This document shows positions 50,571 through 60,728 of a stretch of DNA of 64,000 bases, in pieces; the stretch's first letter is position 1, and each line of letters starts with the position of its first letter. The stretch lies in assembly GCA_029973955.1 (NCBI GenBank), contig JARKQJ010000115.1:62001-126000 (forward strand), given 5' to 3'. Source of the DNA: Paludibaculum sp. (GTDB lineage Bacteria; Acidobacteriota; Terriglobia; Bryobacterales; Bryobacteraceae). Both the position numbers and the translations under genes were made by a program. Below the pieces are notes generated by a model. That model was not told the origin of the DNA. It saw only the letters and a list, made by a program, of their open reading frames with translations, and did not search any database.

Positions 50571-50894
50571 TCTTCAAACCAAGGCCGCCACCGCCGCGAA
50601 CAACGGCAAGCCCTGGCCCGTCGCTTCAGCGGGCATACCCCAGGCCGCCACACCGTCCGGATCGGCCAGCCATAGGCTTCACACCAAGGCCGCCACCGCC
50701 GCGAACAACGGCAAGCCCTGGCCCGTCGCTTCAGCGGGCATACCCCGGCCGCCACAGCGTCTGGATCGGCCAGCCCTAGTCTTCAAACCAAGGCCGCCGC
50801 CCCCATCAACAACGGCAAGCCCTGGCCCGCCGCTTCGGCGCGCATGCCCCGGCCGCCACCCGGCCGCCACAGCGTCTGGGTCGGCCGGCCGTAG
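50571..50894 (+). repeat. Three tandem decayed copies of the upstream gene's 3' end
   Basis: Units at 50571-50675 (105 bp), 50676-50779 (104 bp) and 50780-50894 (115 bp, with an internal 11-bp duplication) lie head to tail after the stop codon at 50570. Each joins two separated parts of the gene, the segment near 50272-50350 (with an inner deletion) and the last 42 bp at 50529-50570 including the stop. The first two units are about 95 percent alike; the third is more diverged. The last unit ends 6 bp before the stop codon of the convergent HlyD gene. I find no gene in this stretch. Confidence 0.85.
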
Positions 50895-50900
50895 CCTCGT

Positions 50901-52214
50901 CTAGTTTGTGCGAATTACGTCGCCGGCCTTCAGGCCTTCGAGTATCGCCACCTGAACGCCATTGTCGCTGCCTAATTTCACTTCGCGCTTCTCGAAGCCC
51001 TGCGCGGTCTTGACGTAGACGTAGGTCCTGTCGCGGTCCGCTTCCACCGAGGCCAGCGGGGCCAGCACCGCGTCGCTCTCGGTTTGAAGGAGGAGGTCGG
51101 CGGAGGCCGAAAGGTCCGGAATCAACTTCGAGTCGGCGTTGTCCACGTAAACCACCACGGGGATCGTGCGGATGTAGTAGTTTTGCCGTCCGCCGCCCAC
51201 CGCCAGCGCTCCGATGGAGTGCACCTTGGCGGTGTATGAGGAGCCCGGAAAGGCGTCCAGCGCAACGCTCGCCGTCTGGCCGATGCGGATATGGCTGGAT
51301 TCGGATTGGTTCACCGTGCCATCCACCTGCATCTTCTTCGGGTTGATGATCTTCATCATCTGCTGCCCCGGGCGCACAGTATCACCCACCGCCAATGTCA
51401 CCGTCTCGCCGCCGGGCCGGTTCATCGTGGACAGCACCGCCATGCCGTCCATCGGCGCGCGGATCACATACTTGTCCAGGTCGCCCTGGTGACGCTCCAC
51501 GTGCAGCACTTCCGTCTTGCGGCCCAGTTCCGTGTTCCGCAGGTCCGCGGCCTGGGACTGCTGTGAAAGCGGCACGTCCAACTGCATCTCTTTGTAGGCC
51601 GCTTCGGCCTCATCCAGCGAGAGCTTCAGCAGCTCGCGGTCGATGTCCGTACGGATCTCGGCGGCCTTCATGTCCAGGCGGGCCTTGTCCACGTTCGATT
51701 TCGCCTGGCGCAGCGTCTGCTGAAGATTAGTCATCTGCAGGTCGTTGTTGACCTTCTTCTTCTTGACGTTGTTGTCCTGGTCCTTCAGCCCGTCCACCGT
51801 GTCGTCCAGGTGGTCCTTGGCGCTCTGCGGGTCGATCTCCGCGATCACGTCGCCCTTCTTCACAAAAGCGCCCGACGACACCAGCTTGAGAATAACCATC
51901 GCTCCGGACTCCGGTCCGCGCTGCCGCGGCGCCGTGATGTTGGCGTAGTCGCTGGCAGAGGTCGAACCGCTGACGCGCAGACGCACCTGCAGGTCTCCGC
52001 GCTGCACCGTATAGGTCTTCGTCGCCGCGAAGGCGGCGGCTTTCTGTGCCGCGGCCTGCCTGGAAGTGTAAGCGTAGTAGCCGGCGGCGCCAATCGCCGC
52101 AATCAGCACGACCCCCAGCAACAGCTTCAGAAATGCAGCGCGCCGGTCGATCTGCGGATGCACGGGAGCCGGCCCGGGCTGGGGTGCCGGCATCGGATTG
52201 GTCAGGGCGGGCAT
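50901..52214 (-). CDS. HlyD family efflux periplasmic adaptor
   Basis: A 437-aa membrane fusion protein. A Pro-rich cytoplasmic start (about 1-25) leads into one membrane helix (AAFLKLLLGVVLIAAIGAAGYYAY), lipoyl-like halves (YTVQRGDLQVRLRVSGST; KYVIRAPMDGMAVLSTMNRP), a coiled-coil hairpin (about 140-240) and beta-barrel/membrane-proximal domains (VDGTVNQSESSHIRIGQTA; EADRDRTYVYVKT). It resembles adaptors of MacA-type exporters. Its partner pump is not adjacent; the YbbA/YbbP-like ABC pair at 54.6-57.9 kb is of another type, and the substrate is unknown. Confidence 0.9.
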   Translation of the reverse strand: MPALTNPMPAPQPGPAPVHPQIDRRAAFLKLLLGVVLIAAIGAAGYYAYTSRQAAAQKAAAFAATKTYTVQRGDLQVRLRVSGSTSASDYANITAPRQRGPESGAMVILKLVSSGAFVKKGDVIAEIDPQSAKDHLDDTVDGLKDQDNNVKKKKVNNDLQMTNLQQTLRQAKSNVDKARLDMKAAEIRTDIDRELLKLSLDEAEAAYKEMQLDVPLSQQSQAADLRNTELGRKTEVLHVERHQGDLDKYVIRAPMDGMAVLSTMNRPGGETVTLAVGDTVRPGQQMMKIINPKKMQVDGTVNQSESSHIRIGQTASVALDAFPGSSYTAKVHSIGALAVGGGRQNYYIRTIPVVVYVDNADSKLIPDLSASADLLLQTESDAVLAPLASVEADRDRTYVYVKTAQGFEKREVKLGSDNGVQVAILEGLKAGDVIRTN

Positions 52215-52319
52215 GGAGACAGACTTAGCCTTTCTTCGTTCTTAGACGCGCCAACAATAAAAGAGGCGCAGCGCCGGGCGGATTAGGTTACATCGTCGAA
52301 GAGAGTCGCCGGCGGGAGG

Positions 52320-53300
52320 TCAGTCTCCCAGGGCGTGACTGCTCTCGAAGGCCCAGGCGCTGGCCACCATCTCTTCCAACTTCGCGTACTTCGGGCTCCA
52401 GTTCAGCGTTTTCTGTAGCTTGGACGAATCCGCTACCAACATCGCCGGGTCTCCCTCGCGACGCTCGCCGGTCTGGAACGGAACTTTCTGTCCGGTCACC
52501 GCCTCGGCTGCCCGGATCACCTCCAAAACACTGAATCCATGGCCAGTTCCGGCATTGAAGACGCCGCCTTCGCCGCCCGACATCAGCCAGTCCAGGGCCT
52601 TCAAGTGAGCTTCCGCCAGATCCGAGACATGGACGTAGTCGCGGATGCAGGTGCCGTCGGGTGTCGGGTAGTCCGTGCCGAACACCGTGAGCGGCTTGCC
52701 TGTGCGGATCGCCCGAAGAATCAAGGGGATGAGGTGCGTCTCCGGTTCGTGCTCCTCGCCCACGCCGTAGCGCGCTTCGGCGCCGCAGGCGTTGAAGTAG
52801 CGCAGCGCCACATAGCGCAGGCCGGTGCATTCGCTCGACCAGCGCAACGTGGTCTCGGTCATCAACTTGGATTCGCCGTAGGGGTTCACCGGCTTCAGTT
52901 GGCTGGTTTCGACGATGGGAACAATCTCGGGATTGCCGTACACGGCCGCGGTGGAACTAAAGACGATGCGGCGCACGTTGTGGCGCCTCATGGTGTCGAG
53001 CAGCGCCAGCGAACCGCCGGTGTTGTTGCGGAAGTAGCGCTCCGGTTCACGCACGCTCTCACCCACGGAGATGAACGCGGCGAAGTGGATGACGGCATCG
53101 AACTTCTTCGCGGAGAACAACTTATCCATGGCCACGAGATCGTGCAGATTGATCACGTTGAGGCGGCCTTCGGGCACGTTGTGAGCGAAGCCTTTCGAGA
53201 GATCGTCCAGCACCTGGACATCGTGACCCGCTTCCAGAAGCCGGTGGCAGGTATGGGAGCCGATGTAGCCGGCGCCGCCAGTAACTAGGATCTTCGCCAT
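52320..53300 (-). CDS. galE: UDP-glucose 4-epimerase
   Basis: A 326-aa short-chain dehydrogenase-type enzyme interconverting UDP-glucose and UDP-galactose. The NAD motif is VTGGAGYIGSH (6-16), the catalytic Ser/Thr lies in VFSSTAAVYG and the Tyr-x3-Lys in NPYGESKLM. RYFNACGAEARYGVGEEHEP, GTDYPTPDGTCIRDYVHVSD and the C-terminal GERREGDPAMLVADSSK region are typical of GalE. It supplies precursors for surface glycans. It stands alone between the adaptor and the peroxidase genes. Confidence 0.95.
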   Translation of the reverse strand: MAKILVTGGAGYIGSHTCHRLLEAGHDVQVLDDLSKGFAHNVPEGRLNVINLHDLVAMDKLFSAKKFDAVIHFAAFISVGESVREPERYFRNNTGGSLALLDTMRRHNVRRIVFSSTAAVYGNPEIVPIVETSQLKPVNPYGESKLMTETTLRWSSECTGLRYVALRYFNACGAEARYGVGEEHEPETHLIPLILRAIRTGKPLTVFGTDYPTPDGTCIRDYVHVSDLAEAHLKALDWLMSGGEGGVFNAGTGHGFSVLEVIRAAEAVTGQKVPFQTGERREGDPAMLVADSSKLQKTLNWSPKYAKLEEMVASAWAFESSHALGD

Positions 53301-53354
53301 GTGAGATAGGGGCCGCCGCTGCGGCCTATCTCTTACGCTATCAAATCGTTGGCC

Positions 53355-53885
53355 TTATTTCAGAGCGCTCTCGATGGCCGCGGCCAGTTCGGGTGCGTCG
53401 GGCGCCACCGCCGGCTCGAAGCGGCCCAGCACCTGGCCGTCCTTGCCCACCAGGAACTTGGTGAAGTTCCACTTCACGTCGCCGCCCTTGGCAGAAGTGA
53501 GGAAGCCGTAGAGCGGGACCATGTCCGCGCCCTTTACGGAAACCTTTGAAAGCATTGGGAATGTGACGCTGTACTTGCGCGAGCAGAAGGTCTTGATCTC
53601 CTCGTTGGTGCCCGGCTCCTGGCCGCCGAAGTTGTTGGCGGGCACGCCGACGATCACCAGTCCGCGGTCCTTGTACTTCTGGTAGAGGCTTTCGAGGCCG
53701 GCGTACTGCGGGGTGTAGCCGCACTTGCTGGCGACGTTGACGACGAGCACTGCTTTGCCGTGCAAGTTCTTCATTGCGAAAGGTTTTCCGTCGATGTCGT
53801 TCATCGAGAAGTCATGCAGCGAAGCGGCGAAGGCGGTCATGGCGATGAGTCCTCCCAGAAGGACGGATTTAGTGAACATGCCCAT
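53355..53885 (-). CDS. Exported glutathione peroxidase-like peroxidase
   Basis: A 176-aa thioredoxin-fold peroxidase. The active-site Cys lies in NVASKCGYTPQY, Gln in NNFGGQEPGT and Trp in VKWNFTKFLV, so the catalytic triad is complete. A signal peptide (FTKSVLLGGLIAMTAFAA) places it in the periplasm, where it would reduce peroxides, probably using thioredoxin-like partners. ATG 53885 and ATG 53879 are both possible starts. It is 35 bp downstream of the TesA-like lipoprotein gene. Confidence 0.92.
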   Translation of the reverse strand: MGMFTKSVLLGGLIAMTAFAASLHDFSMNDIDGKPFAMKNLHGKAVLVVNVASKCGYTPQYAGLESLYQKYKDRGLVIVGVPANNFGGQEPGTNEEIKTFCSRKYSVTFPMLSKVSVKGADMVPLYGFLTSAKGGDVKWNFTKFLVGKDGQVLGRFEPAVAPDAPELAAAIESALK

Positions 53886-53920
53886 ACGGATGCGGCCCAA
53901 GTGGCGGGGACGCAGGAAAG

Positions 53921-54592
53921 TTAGCGTGCGAGCAGCGGTTGAAGGTGTTTGAAGACGGTTTGGGCGACCAAACGGCAGCCTTCGGCGGTGGGGTGGAGGG
54001 CGTCGCCCTGCATCAGCTCCGGTTTGGTGGCCACACCTTCCAGAAAGAACGGAATGAGGGCAGTTTTGCGCGTTTTCGAGAGGGTTTCGAACACTTTTTC
54101 GAAGTTTTTGATGTAGTTTTGACCGTAGTTGCGGGGCAGAGTCATGCCGCAGAGCACCACTTTGGCGCCGGCGCCCTGGAAGGCGGCGATCATGGTGTCG
54201 AGGTTCTCCTGGGTCTTCTCGATGGGCAGTCCGCGGAGGCCGTCGTTGGCGCCGAGTTCGAGGATGACGATTTGGGGTTTGAGGGCGAGGGCGGAGTCGA
54301 GGCGGCTGACGCCGCCGTCGGTGGTGTCGCCGCTGATGCCCTGGTTGACGACGTGATAGGAGAAGCCGCGGGCGTCGAGGTCCTTTTGGAGGAAGTCGGC
54401 ATAGCTCTGGCCTTCGGGCAGGCCGTGACCGGCGGTGAGGCTGTCGCCGAAGGCGAGGATGACGGGGCGGGTGTCGATCTTGGCGGGAGCGGTGGAGACG
54501 GGCGCGGGCTGAGTGGTGGCGGGGGGCGGATTGTCCTTGCCGCAACCAGCCAGCAGGAGCGCGGCGGCGGAGCACAGAATGTATCGCGTCAT
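53921..54592 (-). CDS. SGNH/GDSL esterase lipoprotein, TesA-like
   Basis: A 223-aa lipoprotein (lipobox LLLAGC, Cys17) followed by a short Pro/Thr-rich linker and an SGNH hydrolase domain. The catalytic Ser lies in AFGDSLTAGHG, the oxyanion Gly in NQGISGDTTDGG, Asn in ELGANDGLRG and Asp/His in GDALHPTAEG. TesA-type enzymes are periplasmic esterases/lysophospholipases. It is divergent from the YbbA-like ATPase gene with only 34 bp between start codons, the same neighbourhood as tesA-ybbA-ybbP in E. coli. Confidence 0.93.
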   Translation of the reverse strand: MTRYILCSAAALLLAGCGKDNPPPATTQPAPVSTAPAKIDTRPVILAFGDSLTAGHGLPEGQSYADFLQKDLDARGFSYHVVNQGISGDTTDGGVSRLDSALALKPQIVILELGANDGLRGLPIEKTQENLDTMIAAFQGAGAKVVLCGMTLPRNYGQNYIKNFEKVFETLSKTRKTALIPFFLEGVATKPELMQGDALHPTAEGCRLVAQTVFKHLQPLLAR

Positions 54593-54626
54593 CTCTTGCC
54601 ATGATAGGAGAAGAGCGGCTCACCGG

Positions 54627-55321
<695 letters not shown>

Positions 55322-55325
<4 letters not shown>

Positions 55326-57880
55326 AGACGTCCATCGCATGGCGCATGGCATGGCGCGAGGCGCGGGCATCGGCGCCGAAGTTCCTGTTTGTGATCTTCG
55401 GCGTGGCGGCGGGCGTGGGTGCGCTCACCGGGGTGCGCGGCTTTTCGGCGGCATTTCATGAAGCGCTGCGGCGGGAGGCTCGCACGTTGATGGCGGCGGA
55501 CCTGTTGATCCGCCAGTTCCAGGCGCCGACGCCGGCACAGGAGAGCGAGATCCAGGCGTGGGAGAAGCGCGGCGCGCGGCTGTCGCGGATCACGGAGACG
55601 GTGTCGATGTTATCGGCGGGAGGGCTCACGGCCGGCGCGGACACGCCGCCCGTGCTGGTGTCGGTGAAGGCGGTGGATCCGGCGACGTATCCGTGGTACG
55701 GCAAGGTGACGCTGGAGCCAGCGCAGACGCTGCGACAGGCATTGCAGCCGGATGCGATGGCGGTTTCGGACGATCTGCTGCTGCGGTTGAACATCGCTCC
55801 GGGCGCACAGGTGCAGTTGGGCGAAGCGACGTTCCGGGTGTGCGGCACGGTGCGGCTGGAGCCGGACCGCATGACGGGGTCGTTCAACGTGGGTCCGCGG
55901 GTGCTGCTATCTCGGGCCGCGCTGGAGCGAACGGGCCTGATGATCTTCGGTTCGAGGGCGTCGCACCGTTTACTTTGGAAGCTGCCAGCGCAGGGCATCG
56001 ACGTGGCGCAGATGCGAGCCTCACTGAAGAAGGCGTTTCCCGAGTCCTTGATCACGGATTACCGGGAGACGCACCCGTTCATCACGCGGGCGCTGGACCG
56101 ATCGACCACGTTTTTGAGCCTGGTGTCGATGATTGCGTTGATCGTTGGCGCGCTGGGCGTGGCGACGGCGATACACTCGCACATCCAGCAGCGGCTGGAC
56201 ACGATTGCGATTCTGAAGTGCCTGGGGGCGCGGTCGGCGCAGGTGATCCGCATCTACACGCTACAGACGGTGCTGATCGGGCTGGCAGGCGGGCTGGCGG
56301 GGATTGTGGTGGGCGCGGCGGTGCAGCGGCTGTTCCCGCTGCTGTTGCAGAGGTATTTCCAGTTCCAGTCGATTCCGTGGAACCCGTCGTTCGCTCTGGA
56401 GGGAATCGCGGCAGGGACGCTGGTGGCATTGCTGTTCACGATTCCGCCGCTGCTGGCGGTGCGGCAGGTGAAGCCGGCGGCGATCTTCCGGAGGGAGATG
56501 GCGGAGGTGAAGCCGAAGCTGGCGATGCGGCTGAAGAGGCTGTTGCCGCCGGCGGCGACGGGCGTGGTGATTCTAGCCGGGCTGGGCGGGGTGGCGGCGT
56601 GGCTGGCGGAGTCTTTCCGCATGGGTGCTTGGTTCGTGGGCGGATTGGGCGGTGCGCTACTGATACTGGCGGGCATCGCGTGGGCGCTGCTGAGGGTGCT
56701 GCGAGGCGTGGTGCGGCGGTCGCCGTGGCGGCTGCCGGTGGCGGTGCGGCATGGGATGGCGAACATCTACCGGCCGGGGAATCACGCGGCCAGCGTGCTG
56801 GTGTCTCTGGGCATCGGGGTGATGTTCACGCTGACGATCTACCTGGTGCAGAGCTCGCTGTTGGGAGAAGTGATGGGGGCGGCGCCGAAGGGCGCGCCGA
56901 ACGTGTTTCTGATCAACATTACGCCGAAGGACGTGGATGAGATCCGGCAGTTCCTGGACTCGCGGAAGGAGGCGGCGGCGCCGCCGAAGCTGGTGCCGAC
57001 GGTGCCGGTGCGGCTGCTGCAGGTGAACGGGGTGCCGTATGAGAAGATCCCGTCGCCGGACGGCCAGCGCCGCGGGCGCGGCTTCTCGCGTCAGGTGACG
57101 TGGATGGATGCGATGCCGGAGGACCTGGAGCTACGCGAGGGAGCGTGGTGGAATCCCGAGGAGCCGACGGCGGTGGTGTCGATCTCGGAGCAAGCGGCAA
57201 AGAACCTGCAGGCCGGGTTGGGCGCGGTGCTGAGGTGGAGTTCGACGGGGCGGGAGTTCGATGTGAGGGTAGCGGCGGTACACCGGCTGAAGACGGTGCG
57301 GCAGGGGGCGAGCGAGGATTACTTCTTCAACAAGGCGGCGCTGGCCGGGTTGCCGGCGCAGTGGTACGGGACGATGCGGCTGCCGCCGGAGAAGGTGGCG
57401 GTGTTCCAGCGAGACTCCTACAAGCGGTTCCCGACGGTGACGGTGATCAACGCGGCGGACGTGGTGGGGATCGTCCAGGAGGTAGTGGACCAGGTGGCGC
57501 TGGTGATCCGGTTCATCTCGGCGTTTGCGATTCTGGCCGGGGCGATCATCCTGGCGTCGACGGTGGCGGGGACGCGGCTGCGGCGGACGCGGGAGTCCGC
57601 GGTGCTGAAGACGATCGGCGCGCGGCGGGCGACGCTGGTGTCGATCTTCTCGGTGGAGTTCGCGATTCTGGGCGCGGTGGCTGGGCTGATGGGCGGGGTG
57701 CTGGCGACGGTGTTTTCGCGCACGCTGATGACGCGGTTTCTGGACGCGAAGTTCAACCTGGAACTGCTGCCGAACCTGGTGACGATCGTGCTGACGACGG
57801 CGCTGGCGGTAGCGGCGGGTTGGCTGGCCTCGCTGCGGATTCTGAAGATGAGGCCGCTGGAAGTGCTGCGAGACGAGTGA
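55322..57880 (+). CDS. FtsX-like ABC permease, YbbP-like
   Basis: An 852-aa permease with two FtsX-type transmembrane blocks. The N-terminal helix (KFLFVIFGVAAGVGALTGV) is followed by a large periplasmic domain (about 45-255), a block of three helices (about 265-390, with RLDTIAILKCLGARSAQVIR), helices at about 405-520, a second periplasmic domain and a final block (RFISAFAILAGAIILASTVAG; RRTRESAVLKTIGARRATLV). The repeated LK.(L/I)GAR coupling motifs bind the ATPase. Length and layout agree with E. coli YbbP. The substrate is unknown. Confidence 0.93.
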
Positions 57881-57883
57881 GGC

Positions 57884-58306
57884 TTAGGGCAGCTTGGCGC
57901 TCTGGTGGGCGACCATCTGCCACTGGCCGTTGCGCTTCACGAAGACATGGAGGAAGGTGAGGCGGGCCGGGGTTTCCTTGCCGTTGACGAGGGTGAGGAC
58001 GGAGGCGCGGCAGGTGGTGATGGCGGTGTCCTGAGAGAGCATGCGGACCTTGAGGTCTTCGTGGTCGACCTTGAAGTAGCGGGATTTGCCGGTCTTGAGG
58101 TTGTCGATGTAGGAGGCTTTGGTGTCGAAGGCGCCGTTGGAGTGGGTGTAGCTGAGGTCGTCGCCGAGGACTTTGCCGAGGAGGGCGAAGTCGTTGGTGG
58201 TAACGCCCTTGGCCCAGCCGCGTTCGGCCTCTTCGACGGCCTTGGCGGGATCGGCGGAGAAGGCGGGGAGGACCAGCAGGGAGAGGATCAGGAGGAGACG
58301 ATTCAT
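57884..58306 (-). CDS. Exported DUF4440/SnoaL-like (NTF2-fold) protein
   Basis: A 140-aa protein starting at MNRLLLILSLLVLPAFSA, a signal peptide; an ATG four codons upstream (58318) is also in frame. The mature part is a single NTF2-like alpha+beta cone: AVEEAERGWAKGVTTNDFAL, LSYTHSNGAFDTKASYIDNL and a C-terminal WQMVAHQSAKLP strand. Members include ketosteroid-isomerase-like enzymes and non-catalytic ligand-binding proteins, so no function can be assigned. It ends 3 bp from the convergent permease stop and lies 27 bp downstream of the M28 gene. Confidence 0.8.
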   Translation of the reverse strand: MNRLLLILSLLVLPAFSADPAKAVEEAERGWAKGVTTNDFALLGKVLGDDLSYTHSNGAFDTKASYIDNLKTGKSRYFKVDHEDLKVRMLSQDTAITTCRASVLTLVNGKETPARLTFLHVFVKRNGQWQMVAHQSAKLP

Positions 58307-58333
58307 GGCGCCTTCCATGGTATCGCTGTTGGG

Positions 58334-59716
58334 CTAATCTGCGAGGCGGTCCGGCATGTCGGCGAGGACGAAGCCGAGGACGGCGAGGGCGGCGACGCTG
58401 AGGCGGAACTCGCGGGGGTCGATTTTATCGAGGGTGTCGGCGTCGGTGTGGTGCCATTCGAAGTAGCGCTGGCCGATGGTGCGGTGGGCGATGCCGGGGA
58501 CGCCTTCGCGCATGATGGGGCCGATGTCGGCGCCGCCGCCGCCGCGGATCATCTCGCCGGCGCCGATGCGTTTGAGGAGGAGGCCGATCTGATCCAGGCG
58601 CGCCATGGCGCGGGCCATAACGTCTTCCGCGGCGCCGTTGATGGAGAGGCCGAAGCCGATGGGGCGTTCGGCGCCGCCATCCATTTCGACGGCGGCCACG
58701 TGATTCTTTACGGTGTCACCGGCCCATTCGCGGTACGCCCGGCCGCCGCGCAGGCCGTTCTCTTCGTTCACCCAGAGGCAGACGCGGAGGGTGCGGCTGG
58801 GCTTGAGGCCGAGCTGACGGACGAGTTGGACGGCCTGCCAGGCGGCGGCGCAGCCGGAGCCGTCGTCCTGCGCGCCCTGTCCGACATCCCAGGAGTCGCT
58901 GTGACCGCCCATGACCACGATCTCCTCGGGCTTATCGCGGCCGACGATCTCGCCGACGACATTGGCGGATTCGGCATCGGGCAGGGTCTGGGCCTCCATT
59001 TTCAGGCGGACCATCACTTTTACGCCGTCCGAGGTGAGGCGGCGGATGCGGAGTGAGTCTTCGACGGTGATGGCGGCGGCGGGGATCCTGGGGATGCCGT
59101 CGGTGTAGCTCATCATGCCGGTGTGGGGAGAGCGGATGGAGACGGGGGTGACACTGCGGACGAGGGCGGCGACGGCGCCGAGCTTGGCGGCGCGACTGGC
59201 GCCGACGGCGCGGTAGGCTACGCTGGGGCCGTAGCCGCGCCAGGGCTGGTTGTAGACAACGATTTTGCCGCGAACTTTGGCGGCGCCGAGGTTTTCGAGC
59301 TCGTCGAAGCTCTCGACGCAGACGGCTTCGGCGGTAATGCCATCCGGGGGCGTGGCGATGGAACCGCCGAGGCCGAGGATGGGGAGGCGGGTTTCGGTGG
59401 GTTCGAGGAGTTGGGCGCTTTCATTGCCGCGGACCCAGTGAGGGACGAGGACGGAGGGCGTGCGGACGTTTTCGAGGCCTTCGCGCTTCATTTCGGCGGC
59501 GGACCATTCGATGGCGCGGCTGAGATTGGCGGAGCCGGCGAGGCGGGGGCCGATGCGGTCGCACCAGTATTGGAGTTTGCGCCAGCCGCCTTCGTCGGCG
59601 AGGGCGGCGTCGATGAGCCTGGCGGCGGGCGTCTGGTAGGCTTCGGCGAGGTTAGGACGAGGCTGCGACCAAACGGCCGCGGCGGGCGTCATACTAAGAA
59701 AGCTTCGTCTGTGCAT
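58334..59716 (-). CDS. Tat-exported M28 family zinc aminopeptidase/carboxypeptidase-like protein
   Basis: A 460-aa protein starting at ATG 59716 with a twin-arginine leader (MHRRSFLSMTPAAAVW); the frame further upstream is a shadow of the ferrochelatase gene. A PA-like insert (about 100-200) precedes the M28 di-zinc domain: VVMGGHSDSWDVGQGAQDDGSG (His, Asp, Asp), VNEENGLRGGRAY (Glu pair) and FEWHHTDADTLDKID (His). It resembles plasma-glutamate-carboxypeptidase-type enzymes that remove amino acids from small peptides. Its start codon overlaps that of the divergent ferrochelatase gene by two bases. Confidence 0.92.
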   Translation of the reverse strand: MHRRSFLSMTPAAAVWSQPRPNLAEAYQTPAARLIDAALADEGGWRKLQYWCDRIGPRLAGSANLSRAIEWSAAEMKREGLENVRTPSVLVPHWVRGNESAQLLEPTETRLPILGLGGSIATPPDGITAEAVCVESFDELENLGAAKVRGKIVVYNQPWRGYGPSVAYRAVGASRAAKLGAVAALVRSVTPVSIRSPHTGMMSYTDGIPRIPAAAITVEDSLRIRRLTSDGVKVMVRLKMEAQTLPDAESANVVGEIVGRDKPEEIVVMGGHSDSWDVGQGAQDDGSGCAAAWQAVQLVRQLGLKPSRTLRVCLWVNEENGLRGGRAYREWAGDTVKNHVAAVEMDGGAERPIGFGLSINGAAEDVMARAMARLDQIGLLLKRIGAGEMIRGGGGADIGPIMREGVPGIAHRTIGQRYFEWHHTDADTLDKIDPREFRLSVAALAVLGFVLADMPDRLAD

Positions 59717-60728
59717 GGGAAAAACCGAATTGTCGCATACTGCTGAGATCCGACCCGAGTACGATGCGCTGCTGGTGCTGAGCTTTGGCGGCCCGGAGCA
59801 GCCCGAGGAGGTGGTGCCGTTTCTCGAGAACGTGCTGCGGGGGCGCAACGTGCCGCGGCAGCGGATGATGGCGGTAGCAGAGCACTACTATCACTTCGGA
59901 GGGCGCAGTCCGATCAACGACCAATGCCGGGCGTTGATCCGGGCGTTGGAGCCGCAGTTGGACCTGCCGATCTACTGGGGCAACCGCAACTGGCACCCGA
60001 TGCTGGAAGAAACGCTACGTCGCATGATGGCGGACGGAATCCGGCGGGCGCTGGTGTTTGTGACTTCGGCCTACAGTTCGTATTCGGCGTGCCGGCAGTA
60101 TCTGGATGACATCGACCGGGCGCGCCTGGCGCTAGGGCCGGGCGCGCCGGTGTGCGAGAAGCTCAGGCACTTTAACAACCACCCGGGGTTTGTGGAGCCG
60201 AACGCCGCCGCGCTGCGTGCGGCGAGGTTGAAAGCGCCGGGGGCCCCGGTGCTGTTCACGGCACACTCGATCCCGCTGGAGATGGCGCAGACGTCGCGCT
60301 ATGTGGAGCAACTGGAAGAGACTGCGCGGCTGGTGGCGGCCGGCGCGGGAGTGAGCGAATACCGGCTGGTGTACCAGAGCCGCAGCGGTCCGCCGGCGCA
60401 GCCGTGGCTGGAGCCGGACATCCTGCAGACGTTGAAGGAGACGCGGGCGGCCGGGGTGGAGGAGGTGGTGGTGGCGCCGATTGGGTTCATCTCGGATCAT
60501 CTCGAGGTGCTGTACGACCTGGACTATGAAGCGGGGCAGCTTTGCGCGGACTTGGGGATGAAGCTCTATCGCGCGGCGACGGTGGGGACGCACCCGCGAT
60601 TCATTCAGATGATCCGGGAGCTGGTGGAGGAACGAAGAGCGGGGCTGGAGTCGGCGGACCCGTGCCTGCAGGGCTGCTGCCCGGCGCCGGTCAGGCGTTC
60701 GGCGACCGCATCTCCTGGTAGACCGTAG
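59715..60728 (+). CDS. hemH: Ferrochelatase
   Basis: A 337-aa enzyme inserting iron into (copro)porphyrin in haem synthesis. It opens with the family segment LLVLSFGGPEQPEEVVPFLE and has FGGRSPINDQCRALI, the catalytic His in LFTAHSIPLEM and the Glu in GFISDHLEVLYDLD. PCLQGCCP near the C-terminus supplies a Cys cluster like the 2Fe-2S ligands of some bacterial ferrochelatases. It could be the coproporphyrin III type (CpfC); other haem genes would decide this. Its start overlaps the divergent M28 start and its end overlaps the convergent SulP gene by 38 bp. Confidence 0.93.
   Translation: MGKTELSHTAEIRPEYDALLVLSFGGPEQPEEVVPFLENVLRGRNVPRQRMMAVAEHYYHFGGRSPINDQCRALIRALEPQLDLPIYWGNRNWHPMLEETLRRMMADGIRRALVFVTSAYSSYSACRQYLDDIDRARLALGPGAPVCEKLRHFNNHPGFVEPNAAALRAARLKAPGAPVLFTAHSIPLEMAQTSRYVEQLEETARLVAAGAGVSEYRLVYQSRSGPPAQPWLEPDILQTLKETRAAGVEEVVVAPIGFISDHLEVLYDLDYEAGQLCADLGMKLYRAATVGTHPRFIQMIRELVEERRAGLESADPCLQGCCPAPVRRSATASPGRP

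Noticed and set aside
48741..50779. Long plus-strand frame (49190-50779) running through the hydrolase-like gene into the repeats
   Set aside because: Arg/Pro/His-rich shadow frame; its repeated ending simply reflects the tandem DNA repeats.
50571..50894. CRISPR-like array
   Set aside because: The units are about 105 bp, contiguous without spacers, and derive from the neighbouring gene's 3' end.
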